A stretch of DNA of 47,950 nt, taken from contig JAMPAW010000012.1 in the NCBI GenBank assembly GCA_023666975.1, forward strand, positions 1-47,950, in the 5' to 3' direction. Each line of letters begins with the position of its first letter. Position 1 is the first letter of the stretch. The DNA is from Clostridium sp. (GTDB lineage: Bacteria > Bacillota_A > Clostridia > Lachnospirales > Lachnospiraceae). The notes beneath the pieces are model-generated. The model was not told the origin of the DNA. It ran no database searches and saw nothing but the letters and a program-made list of their open reading frames with translations. Shown here piece by piece: positions 40,943 through 47,950 of the stretch. The position numbers and the translations under genes were made by a program.

Positions 40943-42724
40943 ATGAAGTTGATTGATATTAGAAATCTCTCGTTTGAATATTTTCGGCGTGATGATGAGG
41001 GAAATGTGGAAGAAATGGTGGAAGCTCTGCAGGACGTATCTTTGACGGTGGAGCCGGGGGAGTTTATCGCCATATTAGGGCGTAATGGCTCCGGAAAATC
41101 GACTCTGGCCAAGCACATCAATGCACTGCTGACACCCGGAGAAGGCGAGGTCATCGTAGATGGCATGGACACCAGAGAGGAAGAAATGCGGCTGTATATT
41201 CGTCAGACAGCCGGAATGGTGTTCCAAAATCCCGATAATCAGATTGTCGGAACTCTGGTGGAGGAGGACGTTGCCTTTGGTCCGGAAAATATTGGTATTC
41301 CCACGGAACAGATTCAACAGCGCGTCGATAAGGCACTTGACATAACAAAGCTGGACAAATACCGTAATCAGTCACCGCACCATTTGTCAGGCGGGCAAAA
41401 GCAGAGAGTTGCCATTGCGGGAGTACTGGCTATGGAGCCGAAATGTATTATCTTTGACGAGGCTACGGCCATGCTGGACCCGGACGGACGGCGGCAGGTG
41501 ATTGAGGCAGCAAAGCGTCTGCAGCAGGACAGGGGAATTACCGTTATCTTAATCACACATCATATGGACGAGGTGCTTAACGCAGACAGAGTTTTTGTGA
41601 TGAAGGACGGCCAGGTGGCCGCTTGTGGGACACCGGAGCAGATTTTTGACAGGGAGGAGCTGCTGGAGGAGTGTGGTTTATGCCTGCCGGAAATTTATCA
41701 ATATTTACATTTCTTAACCGGCCAGGGGTTGATTTCAAGGCAGGAAGCGGACGGAATAAAAGATGTGGCGGCTTTAAGTGCGCTTTTATGCAGCAGATAT
41801 GCGATAAAGCGGCAGGACCGTGACGAGGCCTGTCTGAAGGAAAAAGCGGGAATAACGGGGGGAGGACTGACGGACGGGATATTGTTTAACTGTGTAAGCT
41901 ATTGGTACAACAAAGGCTTTGCCAACGAGCAGGCGGCATTAAGCAATATCAATTTAAGTATCGGAAGAGGCGAATTCATCGCAATTATCGGACATACCGG
42001 TTCCGGTAAGTCTACGCTGATACAACATCTGAACGGTCTATATCTTCCGACGGAGGGCAGCGTCTATTTTGACGGCCAGGATATTGCGGACAAGGATTTT
42101 CCACTGAGGAGACTGCGCCAAAAGGTAGGATTGGTGTTTCAATATCCGGAGTATCAGCTGTTTGCGGAAACGGTAGAAAAAGATGTGTGTTTCGGTCCGG
42201 AGAATATGGATATTCCCAAGGTGGAGGCACATAAGCGGGCCTACGAGGCGATAAAGGCTGTGGGACTTCCGGATACGATATATGACACGTCGCCGTTGAT
42301 GTTGTCTGGTGGTTTCAAACGCCGGGTGGCAATTGCCGGCATAATGGCAATGCGTCCGGACTATCTCGTGTTGGACGAGCCGACTGCAGGCTTGGACCCG
42401 GTTTCGGCTAAAATGCTGCTTACAACGCTGAAGGGTTTACAGCAGGAGGGAGTTACCGTGATTATGGTTTCCCATTCCATGGAGGAGGCTGCTGAGTATG
42501 CGGACCGGATTGTGGTTATGGACCGGGGCGAGGTGAAAATGGATGGAAAAGTGTGGGAGGTTTTTTGCCGGATAGAGGAATTGGAAGAGATAGGACTCGA
42601 TGTTCCCGTTGGAATAAGGTTGGTTAATGACTTGAAAAATGTGAGAAATGATATGGATATAAGGGCTGTTCGCCAGGAAGATATCTGCGGAGAGTTTTTG
42701 AAATTGAAGTCGGATACACAGTGA
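40943..42724 (+). CDS. Fused ECF-transporter ATPases EcfA1-EcfA2
   Basis: The 593-residue protein contains two complete ABC ATPase domains. Domain 1 has GRNGSGKST (from residue 46), Q-loop FQNPDNQIVG, LSGGQKQRVAIAG (from 148) and CIIFDEATAMLDP. Domain 2 has GHTGSGKST (about 350), FQYPEYQLF, LSGGFKRRVAIAG (from 454, Phe for the usual Gln) and LVLDEPTAGLDP. FQNPDNQ in one and FQYPEYQ in the other are the marks of EcfA1 and EcfA2, which are normally separate genes. It should power EcfT and several S-components that bind different vitamins. The ATG at 40943 has AGGGA upstream. Confidence 0.9.
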   Translation: MKLIDIRNLSFEYFRRDDEGNVEEMVEALQDVSLTVEPGEFIAILGRNGSGKSTLAKHINALLTPGEGEVIVDGMDTREEEMRLYIRQTAGMVFQNPDNQIVGTLVEEDVAFGPENIGIPTEQIQQRVDKALDITKLDKYRNQSPHHLSGGQKQRVAIAGVLAMEPKCIIFDEATAMLDPDGRRQVIEAAKRLQQDRGITVILITHHMDEVLNADRVFVMKDGQVAACGTPEQIFDREELLEECGLCLPEIYQYLHFLTGQGLISRQEADGIKDVAALSALLCSRYAIKRQDRDEACLKEKAGITGGGLTDGILFNCVSYWYNKGFANEQAALSNINLSIGRGEFIAIIGHTGSGKSTLIQHLNGLYLPTEGSVYFDGQDIADKDFPLRRLRQKVGLVFQYPEYQLFAETVEKDVCFGPENMDIPKVEAHKRAYEAIKAVGLPDTIYDTSPLMLSGGFKRRVAIAGIMAMRPDYLVLDEPTAGLDPVSAKMLLTTLKGLQQEGVTVIMVSHSMEEAAEYADRIVVMDRGEVKMDGKVWEVFCRIEELEEIGLDVPVGIRLVNDLKNVRNDMDIRAVRQEDICGEFLKLKSDTQ

Positions 42725-42748
42725 TGATTGTAAGCACAGGTAGAGAGA

Positions 42749-43552
42749 ATGGTTAGAGATATGACAATCGGACAATTTTATAATACGGACTCGGTAGTTC
42801 ACCGACTGGACCCGCGAGTGAAAATTACTATTGCTTTCATTTATGTGATTTCTCTTTTCTTTGACCAGAATCCGGTTTTATATATGGCCTGTGTCGGTGT
42901 GCTGTGGGTTTATATCCGGCTGTCGAGAGTTCCGCTCAGGTTTATTTTAAAGGGAGTAAAGGCTTTGGCACTGGTTATTTTCTTTACCGTGGTGTTGAAT
43001 CTTTTTACTGTGCAGGGCGCAGAAATCTTATTTGAATGGGGTTTTCTGCGCATTACGACAGTCGGGCTGGAATCGGCAATTTATCTGGGACTAAAGCTGG
43101 TGATGATGATTATCGGTTCCGGTATGATGACATATACGACAACGCCGAATGCACTCACCGATGGTTTAGAGAAAATGCTTGGCTGGATGAAAAAGCTGTC
43201 TGTACCGATACATGAATTTGCGATGATTATGTCTATTGCCCTGCGGTTCGTGCCGATTTTGCTGGAAGAAATGGACAGGATAATGAAAGCGCAGACGGCA
43301 AGGGGGATCGACTTTAAAGAGGGAAGCTTATTGGTCAGAATGAGGAAACTGATGCCAATTCTCGTTCCGCTGTTCGTGTCGGCAATCAGGCGCAGTAATG
43401 AGCTGGCTCTGGCAATGGATGCCCGGTGTTATCACGGCGGAGAGGGGCGAACTAAGATGAAGCCGCTGCAATATCGCAGGGAAGATTACATTGGTTATAT
43501 TTTTGTGGTGATTTATTTGGCTGGAACCATTTTTCTGGCGGTGAAATATTGA
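42749..43552 (+). CDS. ecfT: ECF transporter transmembrane subunit EcfT
   Basis: The 267-residue membrane protein begins TIGQFYNTDSVVHRLDPRVK, the standard EcfT opening, and has two coupling Arg motifs, QTARGIDF and AMDARCYHGG, that dock on the ATPases. About six hydrophobic stretches are seen. ATG 42749 and ATG 42761 are both possible. With the fused ATPase it makes a group II ECF module that serves S-components encoded elsewhere; none is encoded here. Confidence 0.92.
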   Translation: MVRDMTIGQFYNTDSVVHRLDPRVKITIAFIYVISLFFDQNPVLYMACVGVLWVYIRLSRVPLRFILKGVKALALVIFFTVVLNLFTVQGAEILFEWGFLRITTVGLESAIYLGLKLVMMIIGSGMMTYTTTPNALTDGLEKMLGWMKKLSVPIHEFAMIMSIALRFVPILLEEMDRIMKAQTARGIDFKEGSLLVRMRKLMPILVPLFVSAIRRSNELALAMDARCYHGGEGRTKMKPLQYRREDYIGYIFVVIYLAGTIFLAVKY

Positions 43553-43597
43553 GAAAAGATAACAGTATCATTTATAGCGTATAGGGGAGATGAAAAG

Positions 43598-44059
43598 ATG
43601 TATGAAAAGGTAGTCAGGCGTCTAATCGAGAGAAATTATCATATTTCTTTTGCGGAGTCATGTACGGGAGGGCTGGCTGCTGCTGCTCTTGTCAGTGTGG
43701 CAGATGCTTCTAAGGTGCTGGATGTCAGCTTTGTCACCTATGCCGATTTGGCGAAGGTGAAGTACCTTGGAGTGCAGCAGGAAGTAATCAGTCAGTATGG
43801 AGTGGTCAGTGAAGAGGTTGCCGCTCAGATGGCAGAAGGAGCTGCCGCAGCGTCCGGTGCAGAGGTCGGGGTGGGAATTACCGGAGTGGCAGGTCCCGGC
43901 GGCGGAACGGATAAAAAGCCGGTGGGAATGGTTTGCTTTGGTTTTTGTGTTGACGGAGAGACCCGTACCTACACCTGTCAGTTTGGAAATATCGGACGCA
44001 ATGAAGTGAGACAAAAAAGCGTGGAATTTGTATATTCCACGCTGTATCAGATGTTGTAG
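43598..44059 (+). CDS. pncC: CinA C-terminal-type nicotinamide-nucleotide amidase
   Basis: The 153-residue protein has only the amidohydrolase domain: FAESCTGGLAAAALVSV, VTYADLAKVKYLGV and GVGITGVAGPGGGTDKKPVG. It should turn nicotinamide mononucleotide into nicotinate mononucleotide, which is also the CobT co-substrate. The N-terminal CinA domain is absent, as in the stand-alone form. GGGGAGATG precedes the ATG. The last 50 bases contain the terminator of the opposing trkAH genes. Confidence 0.9.
   Translation: MYEKVVRRLIERNYHISFAESCTGGLAAAALVSVADASKVLDVSFVTYADLAKVKYLGVQQEVISQYGVVSEEVAAQMAEGAAAASGAEVGVGITGVAGPGGGTDKKPVGMVCFGFCVDGETRTYTCQFGNIGRNEVRQKSVEFVYSTLYQML
44011..44043 (-). terminator. 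Terminator of trkA-trkH inside the cinA coding sequence
   Basis: AGCGTGGAAT (44018-44027) and ATTCCACGCT (44034-44043) are perfect complements with a 6-nt loop. Read on the minus strand, the stem is followed by six T residues and lies 20 nt after the trkH stop. On the plus strand no T-run follows, so it acts in one direction. Confidence 0.8.
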
Positions 44060-44062
44060 CAT

Positions 44063-45505
44063 TTATTTCTTTTTCCATGTTGAAGGGGACAGGAGTACCA
44101 ATAATGGGAACAATTCCAGACGTCCAGCCAGCATGTCAAACATTAACACGTATTTGGAAAACGGAGAAAACAGATCAAAGTTCTGTGTAGGTCCGACAAG
44201 AGATAGTCCCGGTCCGATGTTTCCCACTGCGGAGGCCACGGCTGTGAAATTGGTCACCAAATCAAATTCGTCTACGCTGATTAACAGAGTAGAGATGACA
44301 AAAATCAGCATATATGCGATAAGAAAAATATTGGTTGAGCGCAATACTGTATGCGCAAGCGGCTTGTCGTCAATTTGTATTACTTTAATGTTTCTTGGAT
44401 GGCAAAGCTGCGCCAGTTCTTTTTTAACCGTTTTGAGATAGATAAGAATTCTGGATATCTTAATGCCGCCGCACGTGCTTCCGGCACATCCGCCTACAAA
44501 CATCAGAAGAACCATTACACTCTTGGCAAGCGACGGCCAACTGTCAAAATCTGTGGAAGAAAAGCCTGCCGTTGTCATAATGGAGCCAACCTGAAGAAAG
44601 GCATGGCGAAAACCGGCTTCTAGTGCATAGCCGGAATGGCGGATGATATTGATGGCGATGATGGCAATAGAGCCAAAGAAAAGCCCTGTGTATAAGCGTA
44701 TTTCCTGCATCGAGAAGGCTTCTTTAACACGTTTTATCCAGATAAAGAAGAAAAAGTTATAGTTTAATCCGGATAAAAACAGAAAAACGGATACCACATA
44801 CTGGACTGCCGGAGAGTATGCGCCAAGAGAGGCATTTTTTGTTCCGAATCCACCCGTACTCGTGGTCGTAAAGGAAGTACAGACTGCATCATATAAAGGC
44901 AATCCGGCAATGACCAGACAGATGATTTCCAACAGGGTCAGTGAAAAGTAGATAGCATATAAATAGTATGCCGTTTTCTGAACCTTAGGTGCCAGTTTGC
45001 CGACATTGGGACCGGGGCTCTCTGCTTTCATGAGATACAAATCCTGCCCTCCGGTCAGTGGGATAAGCGCAAGCATGAAGACAAGAACACCCATACCGCC
45101 AATTAGCTGGATAAAGCATCGCCAAAACATCATACACCGTGACATGCTTTCGACATCAGATAATATGGAAGCGCCGGTCGTGGTAAAACCGGAGATACAT
45201 TCAAACAAAGCATTGGTAAAGGACGGAATCTCCCCGCTGAAATAGAAGGGAAGGCAGCCGGTAACGGATAGAAGCAGCCAGCTTAAGGCCGTGATGACAA
45301 AACCTTCTTTGGCATAAAAACGGGAATTCTCCGGTTGTTTTCTGGTAAGTGCAAAACCGATGGCAAACATGATGATTCCACAGATTAAAAAATATTTGCC
45401 ACAGGATTCGCCGTAATAGACAGATACGCCAAAAGGAACCAGCATAAGTGCAGCGACCGTATTGAGAATCCACCCAAGTAAATATATAATCATTGTCACA
45501 TTCAT
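44063..45505 (-). CDS. trkH: Trk/Ktr-type potassium channel subunit TrkH
   Basis: The 480-residue membrane protein has the four pore-loop filters expected of the family: FTTTGASILSD, FTTTSTGGFGT, MTTAGFSSTDF and GGCAGSTCGG. It transports K+ (and Na+ or H+ in some cases) and is gated by TrkA. Ten or so hydrophobic helices are visible. The start has AGGGGG upstream and follows trkA by 12 nt, giving a two-gene unit. The last codons leave only three bases to the converging cinA stop. Confidence 0.93.
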   Translation of the reverse strand: MNVTMIIYLLGWILNTVAALMLVPFGVSVYYGESCGKYFLICGIIMFAIGFALTRKQPENSRFYAKEGFVITALSWLLLSVTGCLPFYFSGEIPSFTNALFECISGFTTTGASILSDVESMSRCMMFWRCFIQLIGGMGVLVFMLALIPLTGGQDLYLMKAESPGPNVGKLAPKVQKTAYYLYAIYFSLTLLEIICLVIAGLPLYDAVCTSFTTTSTGGFGTKNASLGAYSPAVQYVVSVFLFLSGLNYNFFFFIWIKRVKEAFSMQEIRLYTGLFFGSIAIIAINIIRHSGYALEAGFRHAFLQVGSIMTTAGFSSTDFDSWPSLAKSVMVLLMFVGGCAGSTCGGIKISRILIYLKTVKKELAQLCHPRNIKVIQIDDKPLAHTVLRSTNIFLIAYMLIFVISTLLISVDEFDLVTNFTAVASAVGNIGPGLSLVGPTQNFDLFSPFSKYVLMFDMLAGRLELFPLLVLLSPSTWKKK

Positions 45506-45517
45506 TGTTCTTTCCCC

Positions 45518-46873
45518 CTACGCAAGAATATCGGTAATATCTGTCAGTCCTTTGTTCGTAGTCACAATCACCACTGTATCGCCGTTTAAAATGGTATCTT
45601 TACCGCTGGGGGTGATTACCTTGCCGTTCCGTACAATCGCACAGATTAACAGATTTTTTTGGAGATTCAAATCCATTAGCTGGGTATTGGTCACCTTGGA
45701 TTCCTGCTTAATAATAAATTCTAAGGCTTCAACCTTGTCATCCAGCATACGGTATAATGTTTCAACATTGCTGCCATAAGAATTGCGCAGAGCGCGTACA
45801 TATTGCAGAATGAATTTAGCCGTGATATTTTTGGGGCAGGCAATGGTGCCGATAGGCAGTTCCTCGACCACCTCTTCAAAGGATACCTTGTCCACTTTGG
45901 TAATGATTTTGGCATCGCTTACTTTGTTGGCAAAGAGGGAGAGAACGAGATTTTCTTCATCCATATTGGTCAGGGAAACAAAAGCGTCCGCATCAGCAAT
46001 GCCCTCCTCCAATAAGAGCTGACGGTCTGTGGCATCGCCGTTTATAATCAGCGTATGAGGCAGCAATTCACTCAGTTCCTCGCAGCGCTTTCTGTTCATT
46101 TCAATTAATTTTACCTGCACATGGTTAGATTCCAAATGTTTTGTCAGATAATATGCAGTGGTGCCGCCTCCGATAATAATTACGGATTTAATCGGCTTTG
46201 ATTTTATTCCGATTTTGGAAAGCAGGGAATGAATCTCCTTTGGCGGGATAATGACATACATATTATCTCCCTGTTGTAATACGGTATTACCGTCGGGAAT
46301 GACTACCTCATGTCCGCGCTCAATGGCGCAGATTAATGTATTGGAATGAATTTTGGTAGCAAATTCGTAGACGGTCATAGAATGGAGAATAGAATCATCA
46401 GGGACTGACAGTTTCAACAAATTAATCCGTCCTTTGGCAAAGGTAAAAATATCCAATGCACTGGGAACTTCAATTAATCGGGCAATTCCCTGTGCACAGG
46501 CAAACTCTGGATTGATAGCCAGAGAAAGACCCAACATCTCCCGTAAATAGTTAATTTCTGTAAAATACTCCGGATTGCGTACTCTGGCGACCGTATTGCA
46601 GTTGCCGGCTTTCTTGGCAATGAGACAGCATAAAAGGTTCACCTCATCTTGTCCGGTAACGGCAATCAGTAAATCACTCTCTTTAATGCCGGCCTCAAGC
46701 TGTATGCGGAATGAAGTGCCGTTTCCTTCAATGCCCTGTATGTCTAATACAGCAAGAGCTTTTTCTAATTTGTCACTGTCCGTGTCAATCATTGTGATAT
46801 CGTGGTTTTCTTCGTTCAACTGTTCGGCTAAGGCATAACCGACCTTGCCGCAGCCTACAATAATAATCTTCAT
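45518..46873 (-). CDS. trkA: Trk system potassium regulatory protein TrkA
   Basis: The 451-residue cytoplasmic protein has two RCK units. The first begins KIIIVGCGKVGYALAEQL and has TMIDTDSDK for NAD(H) binding; the second has SVIIIGGGTTAYYLTKHL near residue 235. Each is followed by a TrkA-C domain (NTLICAIERGHEVVIP and KNLLICAIVRNGKVITP). It senses nucleotides to gate TrkH. The ATG at 46873 with AGGAGGC upstream is chosen over an earlier in-frame start. A promoter lies at 46954-46981. Confidence 0.94.
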   Translation of the reverse strand: MKIIIVGCGKVGYALAEQLNEENHDITMIDTDSDKLEKALAVLDIQGIEGNGTSFRIQLEAGIKESDLLIAVTGQDEVNLLCCLIAKKAGNCNTVARVRNPEYFTEINYLREMLGLSLAINPEFACAQGIARLIEVPSALDIFTFAKGRINLLKLSVPDDSILHSMTVYEFATKIHSNTLICAIERGHEVVIPDGNTVLQQGDNMYVIIPPKEIHSLLSKIGIKSKPIKSVIIIGGGTTAYYLTKHLESNHVQVKLIEMNRKRCEELSELLPHTLIINGDATDRQLLLEEGIADADAFVSLTNMDEENLVLSLFANKVSDAKIITKVDKVSFEEVVEELPIGTIACPKNITAKFILQYVRALRNSYGSNVETLYRMLDDKVEALEFIIKQESKVTNTQLMDLNLQKNLLICAIVRNGKVITPSGKDTILNGDTVVIVTTNKGLTDITDILA

Positions 46874-46953
46874 GTTTCTTGCCTCCTGGATGGTTTGGAC
46901 CACCTTTTGCGCCATGCGCATATGGTTTTACTTTAGTATAAACATAATATTGT

Positions 46954-46981
46954 ATTATACCACAATTAAAATATACTACAA
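46954..46981 (-). promoter_or_regulatory. Promoter of trkA-trkH
   Basis: On the minus strand TTGTAG (46981-46976) and a perfect TATAAT (46959-46954) are separated by 16 nt; the start would be near 46947, 74 nt before trkA. Confidence 0.65.
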
Positions 46982-47034
46982 TATTCAAATGCAAAAAAAT
47001 CTCTTCATATAGCTTAACTTTGTTCAACATTAAC

Positions 47035-47063
47035 TTGTATTTTATAACAGATACTTTTATAAT
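47035..47063 (+). promoter_or_regulatory. Promoter of the ylmH-like gene
   Basis: TTGTAT (47035-47040) and TATAAT (47058-47063), spacer 17 nt; start near 47070, only about 22 nt before the start codon. Confidence 0.65.
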
Positions 47064-47091
47064 GTTTAGAGAACAAGGTTGGGAGAAGACC

Positions 47092-47847
47092 ATGAACGAT
47101 GAACAGAGATTAAAGGGACGTCTTTGTGATCTGGCAAGACGTGCTTATCAGCAGAATCTATACACCTATAGCAGCTTTTTATCTCCGGCAGAGCTGTCTC
47201 TTTTAGAAGATATCCGAGAGGAAATTTCCTATATTCATGTGGAAACCTTCGGTGGAAATGAGCTTTGCCAGCGGCAGATTGCCGGCTTTGGCTCCGAAGA
47301 GGAATTCGGTTATCCCGGACACTTTCCCATCGCCGTTGTCAAAATAACTCCTCTGCTGGAAAAATTCAGTGACGATTTAAGCCACAGAGATTTTCTGGGT
47401 GCACTTATGCATCTGGGAATTGAACGAAATACGCTTGGTGACATTCTCATCAAGGAGCGGACCGCTTATCTCTTCTGTCTTGAAAGCATTGCTGACTATG
47501 TCTGCCATGAGTTGACGAAGGTCCGGCATACCAATGTAAAGTGCGAAATCACAGATACCAATATTCCTGCTTTGGCACCTGTCCTGATAGAAGAACAACT
47601 GCCGGTATCCTCATTACGCTTGGACAATATCATTGCTGTTCTTGTAAAATGTTCTCGCAACGAAGCACTGTCTTTTTTTGCGGATAAAAAAGTAACCCTC
47701 AACGGACGCATCACAGGCAGAAACAGCGTCCTGCTGAAAGAAGGCGATGTCTTTTCGGTCAGGGGGCACGGCAAATTTATATTTGACAAAGCCGGCGGCA
47801 CCACGAAAAAAGGGAAAATTTACATTTACATCAGACGGTATGGATAA
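47092..47847 (+). CDS. YlmH-like S4-domain RNA-binding protein
   Basis: The 251-residue protein matches the YlmH family: an N-terminal domain with YTYSSFLSPAELSLLE and GYPGHFPIAVVKITP, a middle domain with HRDFLGALMHLGIERNTLGD and a C-terminal S4 domain (SSLRLDNIIAVLVKCSRNEAL, then KKVTLNGRI and EGDVFSVRGHGKF, in separate blocks). YlmH has been linked to rescue of stalled 50S-nascent-chain complexes and is often found in division clusters; here it stands alone with its own promoter. GGGAGAAG precedes the ATG at 47092; an upstream in-frame ATG would overlap the promoter. Confidence 0.88.
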   Translation: MNDEQRLKGRLCDLARRAYQQNLYTYSSFLSPAELSLLEDIREEISYIHVETFGGNELCQRQIAGFGSEEEFGYPGHFPIAVVKITPLLEKFSDDLSHRDFLGALMHLGIERNTLGDILIKERTAYLFCLESIADYVCHELTKVRHTNVKCEITDTNIPALAPVLIEEQLPVSSLRLDNIIAVLVKCSRNEALSFFADKKVTLNGRITGRNSVLLKEGDVFSVRGHGKFIFDKAGGTTKKGKIYIYIRRYG

Positions 47848-47874
47848 GAAGTTTGCTGAGTGGCAAAAATATTG

Positions 47875-47903
47875 TTGATTTTTTGTGTGATTTTGAATAT
47901 AAT
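47875..47903 (+). promoter_or_regulatory. Strong promoter reading off the right edge
   Basis: TTGATT (47875-47880) and TATAAT (47898-47903) with a 17-nt spacer predict a start near 47910. The remaining 40 nt contain no open start codon with a ribosome site, so the transcript's content is unknown. Confidence 0.6.
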
Positions 47904-47950
47904 GTTTATCAACAGAACCCAACACGCCTCTCAACGATGCGGACCACGTT

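Noticed and set aside
40943..43552. Assignment of the ECF genes as the cobalt transporter of the cobalamin locus
   Set aside because: EcfA1/EcfA2 marks and EcfT sequence are those of the shared vitamin module; no CbiM or CbiN is present, and the riboswitch is far upstream.

Overview
The window looks like chromosome from an anaerobic, low-to-mid GC Firmicute of the Lachnospiraceae/Clostridia type. The signs are AGGAGG-type ribosome binding sites, TTGACA/TATAAT promoters, a CotS-like spore-coat protein, meso-diaminopimelate dehydrogenase, a 49-residue zinc-type L33, an anaerobic (cbi) cobalamin pathway and a fused EcfA1-EcfA2 ATPase. No rRNA, tRNA, CRISPR, phage or insertion-sequence transposase gene was recognised. 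All calls come from reading the sequence and recalled family knowledge; no searches were run.

Layout. 1-6.2 kb: end of an unidentified gene, CCA-adding enzyme, CotS-like protein, PEGA-domain lipoprotein, phosphoglucomutase. 6.2-9.0 kb: rpmG-secE-nusG-rplK-rplA, with two apparent ribosomal protein L1 binding sites that copy the 23S rRNA L1 site, and a block of structured repeats between rplK and rplA; rplJ-rplL do not follow. 9.1-10.7 kb: diaminopimelate dehydrogenase and an SRPBCC-like protein. 10.7-15.6 kb (minus strand): a MerR-HTH/methyltransferase fusion followed by rfbABDC (dTDP-L-rhamnose). The gap between them holds a promoter with a 19-nt spacer filled by a palindrome, as in MerR-controlled promoters.

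15.7-40.3 kb: a long cobalamin locus. A Cys-rich small protein precedes a cobalamin riboswitch with terminator. Then come a lipoprotein cobaltochelatase (CbiK), a NEAT-like/FecB-like binding lipoprotein, FecCD-type permease, ATPase, CbiL, a small membrane protein, CbiD, CbiF, CbiG, CbiH, a CbiJ-CbiE fusion, CbiT, a GH36 alpha-galactosidase, a CbiA-CobT fusion, CobU, CobS, a shortened CobU paralogue, CobC, CbiB, CobD, CbiP, a MITE-like palindromic element and CbiC. Together these cover cobalt insertion into sirohydrochlorin through nucleotide-loop assembly. Not seen here are sirohydrochlorin synthesis genes, a corrinoid adenosyltransferase, a GHMP-type L-threonine kinase, CbiM/CbiN cobalt uptake and lower-ligand synthesis. 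The most interesting idea is that the exported chelatase and the NEAT/FecB transporter form one surface system that metallates and imports a tetrapyrrole or corrinoid under riboswitch control.

40.4-47.95 kb: Nudix hydrolase, fused EcfA1A2 and EcfT (vitamin-transport energising module), CinA-type amidase, convergent trkA-trkH (K+ uptake) whose terminator lies inside cinA, a YlmH-like S4 RNA-binding protein, and a strong promoter running off the right edge.
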